Numbered from the stretch's first letter, positions 54,388 through 63,614 are shown. The stretch: 64,000 nucleotides of DNA from Desertivirga brevis (GCF_017355835.1 NZ_JAFEWF010000006.1:124001-188000), one strand, 5' to 3'. A program made the numbers and translations. Notes: generated by a model from the sequence alone, not told the origin.

Positions 54388-55503
54388 ATGACAAAAGTGT
54401 ACTTTCCAAATCTGAATGGGCTACGTTTTATTGCCGCTTTTCTTGTAATTATTCACCATGTTGAATTGCTGAAAGGTCTTTTCGGTATTAATAATAACTT
54501 TAATATGCCATTTTTTATGAAAATAGGGAAAATGGGAGTTGTTTTGTTTTTTATCTTGAGTGGGTATCTAATCACTTATCTATTACTTGCTGAATTAAAT
54601 AAAACTGGCAAGATTGCGATAAAGGACTTTTATTTAAGGAGAATATTGAGGATTTGGCCAGTTTATTTCCTTGTAGTCATTTCTAGCTTATTTATATTAC
54701 CTAAGTTTGAGTTTTTTGATATTCCCAGTTGGACATCGACATTGTCCGATGATTTTTATGCTAAGCTCATCTTTTCATTGCTTTTTTTAGCTAACATACC
54801 GCTTGCTTTATTCGATCCAATACCTTACGGCGCACAAACATGGTCGGTTGCTATCGAAGAGCAATTTTATCTGGTCTGGCCACTTATCATTAAAAGGACA
54901 AAAGGATCGCTAAGCGGACTTATCGGAGTTATAACGGTTTTTTTGCTCGTAAAGTTTTTACTTGTAATAGATAACCATTTCACTCATTTTGCTACACAAT
55001 CGTTTAAGGCGGTTTGGGAAACTTTCAATCTTGACTGTATGGCTATTGGAGGAGTAGGGGCTTATTATAAATTTCATAAAAAAATCCCCGCTTGGTTCTA
55101 TAATCCCGTATTTCAAATTTTTATTATTATATGCACAACTTTCATGTTAGTAAAAGGAATCACATTTCCATATTATTTAAATTACGATGTTTATGGTATT
55201 TTCTTTCTGTTGATTATAATGAATCTTTCGGAACAGTCGAGCATAGTCAACCTTGAAAATAAGCTATTGAACTATTTAGGGCAGATTTCTTACGGTATCT
55301 ATATGTACCATATCCTCGCCATAACAATCGCAATTAAAGTTGCAGCCCTACTTGGGGATAAAAATGACTTGATAATTTATGGCTTGACTTTGACTATTAC
55401 TATTGCGATCGCTGCTTTTTCTTTTAGATTTTTAGAAACACCGTTTATTAAACGAAAATCAAGATACACCAAGATAGTTAGCGGAGAGTCTGCTAGACTA
55501 TAA
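54388..55503 (+). CDS. Membrane O-acyltransferase, acyltransferase-3 family
   Basis: About 371 residues. The start at 54388 (MTKVYFPNLNGLRFIAAFLV) is the family start; the frame from 54352 adds 12 residues. HHVEL carries the catalytic-type histidine, and FFILSGYLITYLLLAEL and WSVAIEEQFYLVWPL are the AT3 motifs. Around ten membrane helices. Likely O-acetylates a surface glycan from the cytoplasmic acyl-CoA pool. Follows the GT2 by about 130 bases. Confidence 0.9.
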   Translation: MTKVYFPNLNGLRFIAAFLVIIHHVELLKGLFGINNNFNMPFFMKIGKMGVVLFFILSGYLITYLLLAELNKTGKIAIKDFYLRRILRIWPVYFLVVISSLFILPKFEFFDIPSWTSTLSDDFYAKLIFSLLFLANIPLALFDPIPYGAQTWSVAIEEQFYLVWPLIIKRTKGSLSGLIGVITVFLLVKFLLVIDNHFTHFATQSFKAVWETFNLDCMAIGGVGAYYKFHKKIPAWFYNPVFQIFIIICTTFMLVKGITFPYYLNYDVYGIFFLLIIMNLSEQSSIVNLENKLLNYLGQISYGIYMYHILAITIAIKVAALLGDKNDLIIYGLTLTITIAIAAFSFRFLETPFIKRKSRYTKIVSGESARL

Positions 55504-55812
55504 TTAAGATAAATCAGATCTTACTTGGGTAAAACTGCTATAATGGTAAAAAGCTGGGGGATTAATGTGACATTGGTAAATACTTTAGGCTTTTGCAGGC
55601 ATTTAGTTAGAAAGGGCCTTTCCTAGCAAATAATATTAGGGAACACCTAACACTGAGTGTCTCCCTCTACTTCTTATGATTAATTTATAGTTTAAAAAAC
55701 CTAGCAAGTATGAATACTCCTTGGCTGACCCATTCCTGGAACCACCTTTGAACCTTAAAATGTTATTTTCTTTAGTTGTTTTTGTTAATAGAAGAAATTT
55801 ACGGCGCTTCAT
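55504..55812. other. 309-base convergent intergenic region
   Basis: Between two convergent acyltransferase genes. No credible gene, no clear terminator hairpin with a T-run; AT-rich with short stop-filled frames only. Confidence 0.5.
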
Positions 55813-56910
55813 TTACCACTTTTCTTTCATCCTCAAAAGTTGCCTCTCATAGAGACAATAGCTAGCATAAGCAATTACAGTAATAAAAGAGATCTTGATT
55901 ATCATAAGAACATAAATAGGCAATTGATTAAAATGCCTAAGTCCAGGCAGGTAGAAATACCATCCAATAAAAAGTTGCTGCCAGATATAAATGCTGTAGG
56001 ACAGTACCCCAAGTTGTCTGAGTTTATTAGTCTGAAGTAACCGGGAGAGAGAGTTATCAGAAGCAAGATTCAGTAGGATTACTAGGGCAATCAAGATCGC
56101 ACCAGCCCATTGCGATACATAAGGAAGATATAAAGGAGAATTTTTAATGTTAAAAAGTAGAGCCAACATGAAAAGGAGCAAGCTTTGAAAATGGGGGCCT
56201 TTCCAATGGTGTTTAATAACGCCTTTGAAGCTAAGTATTGAGGCAACTGCCCCAACCAACAAGATAATGGGCCCTTTCCAGAATGAATAATTAATGCCCT
56301 TCATTAAAAAATTAAATGGTCCACTTGCTCCTTGTAGATTTCCATATGTATAAATAATGGATAGTAGGGGAAACACGAGCACAATAAAAAGACACAGGAA
56401 TAACGTACGATTGATGCTCAAGTATGTAATTAGGAGGGGGAATACTAGATAAAATTGCCACTCTACTGCAAGCGTCCAAAGGTGGGCAGTGAATCGTTCA
56501 TTGGGAATAGGGAGGTTCTTAAGAAACAGAAAAGAGTAAAGAAAGTCCTTTTTCGAGATCATTACACCGCCGAGGAGACTAAGAGCGATCAACACAATCA
56601 AATACAGGTAAACAACAGGAATTATTCTTAAGGCACGCCGGAGGTAGAAATTGCGTAAAGAGATCCTACCGCGTTCACTCTTTTCTTTCAACAACTTGGT
56701 GGTGATCAGGAAGCCGCTAAGAACAAAGAAAATATCAACTCCGAAACGTGAATCAATTCGAATATGAAGAAAACGGAGGTAGTGGTTTAAACCAAAATGA
56801 ACCAAGACAACTATCAGGATTGCTATTCCCCGGAGCCCATCTAACGAAGCAAAGTAGTCTTGCCTTAAGTGCTCTGGAATTGCGTTGCTTTCTTTGTTAA
56901 AAGGTTTCAA
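55813..56910 (-). CDS. Membrane O-acyltransferase, acyltransferase-3 family
   Basis: 365 residues with about ten helices. YFASLDGLRGIAILIVVLVHFGL carries the conserved Arg and His, DIFFVLSGFLITTKLLKE the second motif and LWTLAVEWQFYLVFPL the third. It has no SGNH extension. It sits alone on the minus strand, convergent with another acyltransferase, at the edge of the polysaccharide region. Two separate acyltransferases here plus one inside the operon suggest several acylation sites on the surface glycan(s). Confidence 0.9.
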   Translation of the reverse strand: MKPFNKESNAIPEHLRQDYFASLDGLRGIAILIVVLVHFGLNHYLRFLHIRIDSRFGVDIFFVLSGFLITTKLLKEKSERGRISLRNFYLRRALRIIPVVYLYLIVLIALSLLGGVMISKKDFLYSFLFLKNLPIPNERFTAHLWTLAVEWQFYLVFPLLITYLSINRTLFLCLFIVLVFPLLSIIYTYGNLQGASGPFNFLMKGINYSFWKGPIILLVGAVASILSFKGVIKHHWKGPHFQSLLLFMLALLFNIKNSPLYLPYVSQWAGAILIALVILLNLASDNSLSRLLQTNKLRQLGVLSYSIYIWQQLFIGWYFYLPGLRHFNQLPIYVLMIIKISFITVIAYASYCLYERQLLRMKEKW

Positions 56911-57373
56911 GTTATATTTATCAGCAAGTACTTTTCAAATATAGATAGAATAGGGACAGGATCAGAAATTGTCGCCTGAAGAATATTTGTCTTTGTGTCA
57001 GCGATGAGGATATTCTTATCTCCAATCGCCAAGGTTTTCGCTTGTCTTAAAAAAAAAAGCGGGTTTAGACTCGACTCTACCCCACATCTACCTATGAAAA
57101 ATGCTGAGTTGGACAGCGCTGCAAATTAACAAAAAATTGGCTTGAAACGTTGGCATTGGGGGTTTTTGTAAGCAATCCTACTGTAATTATTTTCCGTAAG
57201 GTGTCCTTTTTTCTGTTTTACTTACAAAAACCATATAGAATGAGCAAGAGAAGATAAAGGGTATTCATGCTCCTTACTTAAGGATCAAAGCCGCCTTAAG
57301 GTTCTTCCTGACTAAAAAAAGCAAATTATACCATCAGGAAAATGCAGCGGAGTGTATAGAGTATAATTATTAG
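56911..57373. other. 463-base non-coding stretch before the HEPN remnant
   Basis: No frame of credible size, a run of ten A near 57049-57058 and a few imperfect inverted repeats, none followed by a T-run. This is the border between the polysaccharide genes and the accessory region. Confidence 0.4.
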
Positions 57374-57768
57374 CTCGCTGAAGGTTTTCATCAAGCCGCC
57401 GGTCATTCCCTTGATAATGAAAAGAACACTATCAGTTTGTTCCTGCTACATCAGGCCATGGGACAGGCATATACGACCTGATCCGTGTATTTATGGGCTA
57501 TCGTGCAGATATGCATAACCTCAGTCGCCTCCAGGATGTCTGCCTTTGTTACTGCCAGGAGGAAGAGCTTTACCCCAGGCAAAGGCCAGAAGAACAGCGA
57601 TTGTTCCAGCTATTGCAGAAAAGCTATTCTGGGGCACGCTATAAGCAGGATTTGGAAGGTAACGAGAATGATGTGCAGAGGATCTATAACGAGGTTGGGA
57701 CGTTTGTGATGAGGGTGTATGAGATGTGTGAGGGGAAGATAGAGGAGTTGGCGGGCTTGGATAAGTAG
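57374..57768 (+). pseudogene. Frameshifted HEPN-domain protein gene
   Basis: Two frames join into one protein. From 57374 one frame reads LAEGFHQAAGHSLDNEKNTI and SLFLLHQAMGQAYT up to a TGA at 57479-57481. The other frame, in step from about 57475, reads DLIRVFMGYRADMHNLSRL and then LFQLLQKSYSGARYKQDLE to 57768. FLLHQA..AY..LIRVFxGYRxDxHNL is the HEPN nucleotide-binding-associated helical pattern common in Bacteroidota, usually beside a MNT-type nucleotidyltransferase. A one-base change near 57475 breaks the frame. The N-terminus before 57374 is also missing (in-frame TAG at 57371). Confidence 0.62.
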
Positions 57769-57819
57769 ACTATATCAAATAGAAATATTATTATTTCAAT
57801 AGCTCTATTTATGCTGATA

Positions 57820-58653
57820 CTATCTAAGCCTTTTAGGAAAATGCATTTGAACTTTGGCACGGAATTCAGTAAGCCAAGAGTTTAAATCAAAGCTATTAGC
57901 CTCTTTTATTTCTTTCTTTTCAGAGGAAAGAAGGTAAGCGTAATTCTGGCTTAAAAGCAGGGAGGCCCTGTTATCTCCCGTTGTTTCGAATAAACTTATG
58001 GCCTCTTTTAATTTTGCATAGTTTATAATAATTGGCCGAGAGTAATCTCCATACTTAACTAGATCCTTACTGAGATTAACTAAAGGGCTACCTGCGAGCT
58101 GACCCACAGCCTTAAGCTGGTGAAATAACTCTACTAACTTTTTTGACGGTATACCGAACATCCAGTTACTTAGAATTGAATTCACTACACACTCTTCAGC
58201 CTTTATAATGTTCCCGAGCTTGTAATATTGTTCCGCTAATAGTGACCAACTATCAGAATATTCACTAAATAGAGAAACGGATGCCTCCAGCCGTTCGATG
58301 GCCTCTTCTGATCTTCCATTTTTTGCAGAAACTTTTGCCTTCATGTACAAGCTGAGAAAGTAATTTTTATCATTTAAATTGATAGGAGGCCCCTCTTGGC
58401 CGTCGGTATCATTATACCAACTTATAAAAGCTGAAAGATTTGGAAATACCGGATCAAGAAGATCTTCTTCGTGTTGAAATTCACAAACAATAGGCTCTTT
58501 GTCCTCTTTCCCAAGTTGCCAGTACAGGCCGTAGCAATCCCCATAACCACCGTTTCCTTCTTCAATTTCCATAAAGCCTAATGGTGGTATCAAGTAATTG
58601 TTTCCTGAATTGTTTACCAGTGTTACATTATGTATATCTATTGGAAGTTTCAT
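57820..58653 (-). CDS. SMI1/KNR4 (SUKH)-like protein with TPR-like C-terminal half
   Basis: 277 residues, no signal peptide. GNGGYGDCYGLYWQLGKEDKEPIVCEF in residues 34-60 resembles the SUKH core, a superfamily widely used as immunity proteins to polymorphic toxins. Residues 90-165 look like tetratricopeptide repeats (YFLSLYMKAKVSAKNGRSEE, YSDSWSLLAEQYYKLGNIIKAEE). The remainder is helical. Cytoplasmic. Located at the start of a run of small proteins of unknown function. The family call is by eye and moderate; the TPR part is clearer. Confidence 0.5.
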   Translation of the reverse strand: MKLPIDIHNVTLVNNSGNNYLIPPLGFMEIEEGNGGYGDCYGLYWQLGKEDKEPIVCEFQHEEDLLDPVFPNLSAFISWYNDTDGQEGPPINLNDKNYFLSLYMKAKVSAKNGRSEEAIERLEASVSLFSEYSDSWSLLAEQYYKLGNIIKAEECVVNSILSNWMFGIPSKKLVELFHQLKAVGQLAGSPLVNLSKDLVKYGDYSRPIIINYAKLKEAISLFETTGDNRASLLLSQNYAYLLSSEKKEIKEANSFDLNSWLTEFRAKVQMHFPKRLR

Positions 58654-58932
58654 TTCTCTATTTCAGTGTTATTAAAATGAGTTTTAAAAGATTGTTAATT
58701 GTTAATCTATCACCTATTTCAAAGTCTTCTGTAGACTTTCGCACTTATAAATTTTTACCCATCATATTTGCCTGAGCAAAAATGTATTTATTTCTCAAAT
58801 TTAAATCCCTCTTCGCAATGTTTACCTTTTGTACTGCTTATAGGCTTACAGCAACTTCTAGTTCTTCATTTTTTTTATTTTAGCTGTCGCCAAAAAAAGC
58901 ACACTAGTACCAAGTCCCTAAAAAAAAGAACT

Positions 58933-59379
58933 ATGTCAACTATTTACCCACTTCAAGATTTAAATATTACGAATGGTTGGACTGTTGAACGGAACGTGTT
59001 TTACGACATTGGCCCGGATAGCAATGTATCCGAAGATGATAAATTTATTAATATTTACTGTCAGCAAGATATGTTGGCAATGAAGAAAGGACAAATACTG
59101 TTAGATCTTGGCTGGTATGGTGGAGAGGATTTAAATAATAAGAATGCCGGATACTGTATTTATCTGGTCAGGGGAGACTGCTGGGATGAAGGAGAACTTT
59201 TAGAAAAATTCAGATCAAAGAATAAACAGAGCATCATAGATAAAATTAATGAATTGATTCTGGCAGTCGATAACAATATATATGATAATTCCAGAGGACG
59301 CCTGGTGTACGAACACAACGAAAGTACCGGTATCTATGTAGGTGATTCGTACTCCTATTCTGTACTCTCCTCAAAATAG
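58933..59379 (+). CDS. Small hypothetical protein, immunity-protein-like
   Basis: 148 residues using the ATG at 58933 (MSTIYPLQDLNITNGWTVER); the frame is open from 58768 but the extra part looks like non-coding DNA. NGWTVERNVFYDIGPD, the NIYCQQDMLAMKKGQ block and LLDLGWYGGE are acidic-aromatic patterns common in polymorphic-toxin immunity proteins, but I cannot name a family. It leads three genes on the plus strand spaced 18 and 58 bases apart. Confidence 0.6.
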   Translation: MSTIYPLQDLNITNGWTVERNVFYDIGPDSNVSEDDKFINIYCQQDMLAMKKGQILLDLGWYGGEDLNNKNAGYCIYLVRGDCWDEGELLEKFRSKNKQSIIDKINELILAVDNNIYDNSRGRLVYEHNESTGIYVGDSYSYSVLSSK

Positions 59380-59397
59380 CTTTAGTAAATTGTAATT

Positions 59398-59811
59398 ATG
59401 ACTTTGACAGAGGACAGTATCGGCAATCCAATCGAAACTATAAACGTGAGCCCGACGCATATTGCAGAAGCACTGGCAAGTATTGATCCTGATACAAAGG
59501 CTTTCTTTATTTTAACTGAAACTTTATCCGGTTCTTACCTACAATGTGCTGGAAGTAAAGAAAGGCTACGTGTAGAAATGAGACTGTTTTCTGCAGAAAA
59601 GTTTAAGCATTATGTTATTGGAAAATTGCCAGCTAAAAACCCATTTGAGATAGTTTGGACTCAAATAGATTGTAGAGTAGGCCCGATAAGAATTCATACT
59701 TCAGAGTTGCTAACTCTTGCCGATGCCATTGCTCTTTTTCAAGGATTTCTTCTTCATAGTAAGGTTGATGGCAAGTATAATTTGAGAAATGTGACGAAGC
59801 AGTATGATTAA
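59398..59811 (+). CDS. Hypothetical protein, possible immunity protein
   Basis: 137 residues, cytoplasmic, with no recognised domain. SGSYLQCAGSKERLRVEMR, YVIGKL and EIVWTQIDCRVGPIRIHTSE alternate beta-strands and then a helix (LADAIALFQGFLLH), a beta-rich small fold. Its position, 18 bases after the preceding small gene, suggests co-expression. No toxin partner is next to it. Confidence 0.6.
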   Translation: MTLTEDSIGNPIETINVSPTHIAEALASIDPDTKAFFILTETLSGSYLQCAGSKERLRVEMRLFSAEKFKHYVIGKLPAKNPFEIVWTQIDCRVGPIRIHTSELLTLADAIALFQGFLLHSKVDGKYNLRNVTKQYD

Positions 59812-59869
59812 GAGCTAATTGCTATTTATGAATGGTAACATTAAGGGTCGAAGATTTTGTAAGTAAAAG

Positions 59870-60580
59870 ATGAGGGAAAAAGAAGTTTTTGAGATTATAA
59901 TTAGAGAGCTCGCCGAGTTGATGAGCAACGAAGGTTATCAGATTAAACGTAAAAAACTTTCATCTGATAAGTATGTAGTATTTAGTAAGTCTGAAGAAGA
60001 AAGAGAATTTGAATGGCAGCTCACCTTTCTTAGGTATGGAAGAGTCGCCATCCGGTTTGCGGTGTTTTTTAAAAAAGTAAATGAATTACTCTTATTAATT
60101 GATCCTCAGGGTAAAGCATTCAATAAAGAAATATTCTCAGTTAAAATCTTGAATTATCTTCACTCGGAAAACGTCGATGATTATCTACACTCTGGATTTC
60201 CGATAGATACCCCTTGTGAGAATGACATAATGCTTGGCCAAAACCTTGAGAATGTTTCAAAGGTCCTGTTTACCAGGTATTTTCTTGAACCCATTCCTGG
60301 ATTAATCTCGAAATTAGGAAGTCTAAGTAAAGCTCATGATCTTTTGAATGGCAAAAATACGGTCGATCCTCAAGCAGGAGTTCTTAACTGGCTACTTTAT
60401 TGTCCTCATACAATTTATCAAATCAAATCTTCCGTCTTAGTCGCTTTCCTGGAAGATAAAAATAAATTGAAGAGTCTGATTGACTTTTACCTAGAGTACC
60501 TGTCCGAAGACGAGGAGGACGATGATCTCGATGAGTTGAAGTTATTTTTGAAAGTTAATTTGTGGGCTACTACAGAGTAA
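59870..60580 (+). CDS. Hypothetical protein, acidic C-terminus
   Basis: 236 residues. An amphipathic N-terminus (MREKEVFEIIIRELAELMSN) is followed by a beta-rich region with EFEWQLTFLRYGRVAIRFAVFF, a helical second half, and a strongly acidic tail (LSEDEEDDDLDELK). I recognise no family. It ends the plus-strand group. A member of the same accessory set by position only. Confidence 0.6.
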   Translation: MREKEVFEIIIRELAELMSNEGYQIKRKKLSSDKYVVFSKSEEEREFEWQLTFLRYGRVAIRFAVFFKKVNELLLLIDPQGKAFNKEIFSVKILNYLHSENVDDYLHSGFPIDTPCENDIMLGQNLENVSKVLFTRYFLEPIPGLISKLGSLSKAHDLLNGKNTVDPQAGVLNWLLYCPHTIYQIKSSVLVAFLEDKNKLKSLIDFYLEYLSEDEEDDDLDELKLFLKVNLWATTE

Positions 60581-60697
60581 TTACTTATATATCATAAGTG
60601 AATCATGAGGATCAATGAAGCACCATAAATTATTAATAACTGAGTATTTATTAAGTTGGTTAAATTACTCTCCGTTTACTGCACTTCGATTTACGAA

Positions 60698-61105
60698 CTA
60701 AAACTTTTTAATCTTGTATTTTTTGTTTTCGGGATTTCGAATTTTATAAACCAGTCTATCGCACCTGCTTTCTGTACATTCAATTCCAGAAGTATTATCT
60801 AGTTTCAGAATAATTGAATCTGCCTTAAACTCTAAATCTCCATCGTACTCACTGCAGCCATTTACCATAGATAAGTAAGAAATGTATATATAATTGCCTC
60901 TATACTCTACGGTGTCAGTCTTATTATTGAAGTCTTGAGAATAAATATTTCTTATGTATGCAGTATCAGCAGAAACCAGCTCATCCACATTCATAACGGT
61001 ATAGTTTTTAAAATCAATCAGCTTTTCGTGCCTCTTGCGTTCAACATCTTTCCGTCTACAAGAAAAGACTGTTAATAGTAATATGGGAAAGAAAAACTTA
61101 CTCAT
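60698..61105 (-). CDS. Hypothetical lipoprotein
   Basis: 135 residues. Signal with lipobox VFSC (Cys16) after a short hydrophobic stretch (FFFPILLLTV), then KHEKLIDFKNY-like charged region and a beta-rich part with YISYLSMVNGCSEYDGDLEF and two further cysteines. Envelope-located. Function unknown. It may be a distant relative of the lipoprotein at 61648 (both have a YDGDLEF/YNGDFEF segment). Confidence 0.6.
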   Translation of the reverse strand: MSKFFFPILLLTVFSCRRKDVERKRHEKLIDFKNYTVMNVDELVSADTAYIRNIYSQDFNNKTDTVEYRGNYIYISYLSMVNGCSEYDGDLEFKADSIILKLDNTSGIECTESRCDRLVYKIRNPENKKYKIKKF

Positions 61106-61144
61106 GTTGATGTTTTGTGGCCATTTGATTATAGGCTGCTTAAA

Positions 61145-61522
61145 TTATCCTTTCAACCTATTTTTTAAGTAATATTGGTTTAACCAATCCCTTTCTTGAG
61201 TAGCAACCTCCGGCAACCGTTCAATTTGTGAGTAATTTTCAATTTCTTTTAAACACGCTTTGGTCAGCTCTTTATCGGGTGTTCCATATTCTAGTATGAA
61301 ATGTGCAGTCCAGAGTTGAACCAAATACTGCCCTTCCATTAGATAATGAGAGAACTCCTCCTGCAAATTACTTTGGAAGTAAAGCAGTGCTATTTCTTTA
61401 AGTCTTGTATATTCGGGCAGGCTTTTACTCTTTTGATCTCCAGGCCTTATGCCGGAAAAATAGTTAGCCCTACAACCCCAAAGAAATACAGATTTACTTT
61501 TAATTTCGTCTATGCTCATCAT
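61145..61522 (-). CDS. Small helical hypothetical protein
   Basis: 125 residues, no signal peptide. The middle (EEFSHYLMEGQYLVQLWTAH and ILEYGTPDKELTKACLKEIE) reads as two or three long helices like a HEAT-type repeat, a pattern seen in some small immunity proteins, but no named family is recognised. 39 bases upstream of the lipoprotein gene on the same strand. Confidence 0.55.
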   Translation of the reverse strand: MMSIDEIKSKSVFLWGCRANYFSGIRPGDQKSKSLPEYTRLKEIALLYFQSNLQEEFSHYLMEGQYLVQLWTAHFILEYGTPDKELTKACLKEIENYSQIERLPEVATQERDWLNQYYLKNRLKG

Positions 61523-61647
61523 AACTTATTTTACCGAAATTACGAGGATAGTACGGATTTTGAAACGTTAATTACCATATTTGGTAGGTAATTTACGCCT
61601 TGGCATCAAGCGCCGTCCCCTGGGCCAATCGTTTAGGCTAGTATTTG

Positions 61648-62517
61648 CTAAATTATCTCCTGCATTGTTATAAAGCACGACCTTCTTTCAAATTCAGGAG
61701 TTCCTTCCTCCCCGTAGAGATAGTTATTGCCTTTATTCAAATAGATTCCATCGATCGTGGCATTGTGTCCAAATTGGCTTCCACAATAGCCCTTAGTATA
61801 GTTAATATAGACGAAGCCTTTATAAAAAGTAACTTTGAACTCGCAATTATCACTTTCAGGAATATTGTAGATAAAATTATTACCGTAGAAGGGGATCGTA
61901 TCTTTATCCACTTCTGCAATGTTTGGTCCTCGGTCAAGGTTTGTAAGAGACAAAATATGGATGGCAGCTTTTCCTACACCGACTTGGTTAAATTCAAAAT
62001 CCCCGTTGTACCCGTATTCGCCATACTGGTAATGATAATTCCCACTGAGCTGGTTAGGATCAGGTTTGATGGAAGGATTGTTTATCACCGTGTCCTTCGG
62101 TAGAAGGTTCATCTGTAACTCCTTTTTGGTTTTTGGTGAAAACCAACTACCTTTAAACACATTTTCTTTCGGTATCCCTTCAATGATACCTGTTATCATT
62201 TCCGTTTCGTCAAACTCTAAAAGTCTGTACTTATCATCCTCTTCTATTGTTCCTAACAGCCTAATTGGTAGTTTAGCTCTCGTGTTTAAATACGTAATCT
62301 CTCCAATAAGGAGATTACTATCCCTTTGGTAATGGATAAAGATCGGTGTTGTGCCATTTAAGTTCCCAACCCAACAGATCTCTTTGTTAAGCAAGTTTTT
62401 TTTATTGGCTGTAATAACTGCCTGTTTAGATTTTACAATACTGGAATTACTGATTTTTTGATCATAGTTGTTGCAGGAGAGGAGTGACAAAGCAAGGGCG
62501 TAAATAATAATTCTCAT
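61648..62517 (-). CDS. Hypothetical lipoprotein
   Basis: About 289 residues. The start at 62517 (MRIIIYALALSLLSC) gives a lipobox LLSC; the frame to 62553 reads into the upstream gene. Mature part beta-rich with WVGNLNGTTPIFIHYQRD, NYHYQYGEYGYNGDFEFNQV and YINYTKGYCGSQFGHNATI. No family recognised. Envelope protein co-directional with the DUF1629-like gene 32 bases upstream. Confidence 0.65.
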   Translation of the reverse strand: MRIIIYALALSLLSCNNYDQKISNSSIVKSKQAVITANKKNLLNKEICWVGNLNGTTPIFIHYQRDSNLLIGEITYLNTRAKLPIRLLGTIEEDDKYRLLEFDETEMITGIIEGIPKENVFKGSWFSPKTKKELQMNLLPKDTVINNPSIKPDPNQLSGNYHYQYGEYGYNGDFEFNQVGVGKAAIHILSLTNLDRGPNIAEVDKDTIPFYGNNFIYNIPESDNCEFKVTFYKGFVYINYTKGYCGSQFGHNATIDGIYLNKGNNYLYGEEGTPEFERRSCFITMQEII

Positions 62518-62549
62518 TGTTAAAAGGATAATCTGTTGGACCCATACAT

Positions 62550-63239
62550 TCACTCTACAGATGCAGTTTGCCGTTCAAATACCTTGATTCCTGTAATCCT
62601 CAAGTCACTCCACTTGTCCCATAATCTCTCGGAAGCGAAAAGTCCTCCAACAGGACTTAATATAAGATCTGATTTTATCATTTCTTTCTTTAGGCTTATA
62701 TGCTCAACAGAAATTAAGGCATCGATCTCCTTCTCCTGTTGGAATTCTTGGTAATTGTTAATATTCAAGTATTTCTTGCCTAAGATGTCGGATCCTCGGT
62801 AAAAGGAGCTTTTTCTGAAATTTATGACGTCAACGTCTGAGTATGTCATCTGAAGCATAAAGAAGTTGTTGGGTACTTTATCACCTCTGCTGTCGAAGAG
62901 ACTGGTCTTATAGAAACGGCAATTTGGCAAGTTGAGTTGGTCAAGCACAGCTTTCGCCTTCGTGCTTATAATAAATTGAAATTCTACTAGCTTAGGACTG
63001 TAGCTGATAACATCTGTAACCTTTGCTTTTTTTAAAAATTTCACATACTCGAATTCGAAATTCTCAGCAGGTGCCTGGTATTTATTAAGCTCATAAGATG
63101 TGAAACGGAACTGACTTTCAAGGATATTATAGGCTTCGGAATTTAAAAATGACTTAGGAATTATTTCACATTGATATATCCCATTTTTAACCCCAATTAT
63201 CTCTGGGTCACTAGTTGTCATAAGTTTTAGATACTTCAT
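62550..63239 (-). CDS. DUF1629 / Imm11-like immunity protein
   Basis: 229 residues. FIISTKAKAVLDQLNLPNCRFY in the middle and LILSPVGGLFASERLWDKWSDLRITGIKVFE at the end follow the pattern of the Imm11/DUF1629 group, where a beta region ends in a 'S-x-x-L..L....I.G..F' block. This family protects against polymorphic toxins. No toxin gene is visible nearby. Cytoplasmic, no signal. Family call moderate. Confidence 0.5.
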   Translation of the reverse strand: MKYLKLMTTSDPEIIGVKNGIYQCEIIPKSFLNSEAYNILESQFRFTSYELNKYQAPAENFEFEYVKFLKKAKVTDVISYSPKLVEFQFIISTKAKAVLDQLNLPNCRFYKTSLFDSRGDKVPNNFFMLQMTYSDVDVINFRKSSFYRGSDILGKKYLNINNYQEFQQEKEIDALISVEHISLKKEMIKSDLILSPVGGLFASERLWDKWSDLRITGIKVFERQTASVE

Positions 63240-63310
63240 TCAAATAAAGCTTGTTGATTCGGATATCGTTTTAAAGATAGTATTTTTTCATGCTATCAAT
63301 CGTGCTTAAG

Positions 63311-63344
63311 CAAAAAAGGTCTTAGCATGCAAACTAAGACCTTT
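63311..63344 (-). terminator. Intrinsic terminator after the interrupted small-protein gene
   Basis: Stem AAAGGTCTTAG / CTAAGACCTTT, 8-base loop, followed on the minus strand by a T-run. It directly follows the stop at 63365 and shows that the broken gene upstream was a transcription unit of its own. Confidence 0.8.
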
Positions 63345-63364
63345 CCAATTTTTATCATCTCTCT

Positions 63365-63583
63365 TTATTCCCCCTCCACAGTTGCTGCCGAGACCGCCGA
63401 AGCTACCAACCCCGCAGTTACAAGATACCCTGCTGCGGTAGTAATGGCTACAGGTAAGGCAATTGGTGCTGCTAATACTGCTGTTCAAGCGGCTCCAAGA
63501 AGGAGGCCTATTTTCTTGACTTTCTTGAAAAAGGCGGGACTGGGTTCTTTCAGCCTGGTTTTGATGTTAAGCTTTCTTTTCAT
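63365..63583 (-). pseudogene. 72-codon small membrane protein gene interrupted by an in-frame TGA
   Basis: From ATG at 63583 the frame reads MKRKLNIKTRLKEPSPAF, then FKKVKKIGLLLGAA, a TGA at codon 33 (63485-63487), and then TAVLAAPIALPVAI, TTAAGYLVTAGLVASAVSAA up to a normal TAA at 63365. A basic N-terminus followed by a two-helix hydrophobic region is a pattern I associate with small proteins common in Bacteroidota. A single change GGA to TGA would restore Gly and give GAAGTAVLAAP. No other stop occurs and the terminator is intact, so the gene is recently inactivated, or the base is a sequencing error. Confidence 0.65.
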
Positions 63584-63614
63584 GTTCCTGGTATTTTAGT
63601 AAACGGTTTTCTAA

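Noticed and set aside
63306..63488. Small Cys/Gly-rich frame on the minus strand (CNCGVGSFGGLGSNCGGG), bacteriocin-like at first sight
   Set aside because: It overlaps, in another frame, the better supported 72-codon small-protein gene, covers its terminator, and its composition is a shadow of the Ala/Val codons.
63327..63599. 90-residue plus-strand frame with hydrophobic C-terminus
   Set aside because: It is antisense to the interrupted small-protein gene and includes its terminator stem; no family pattern.
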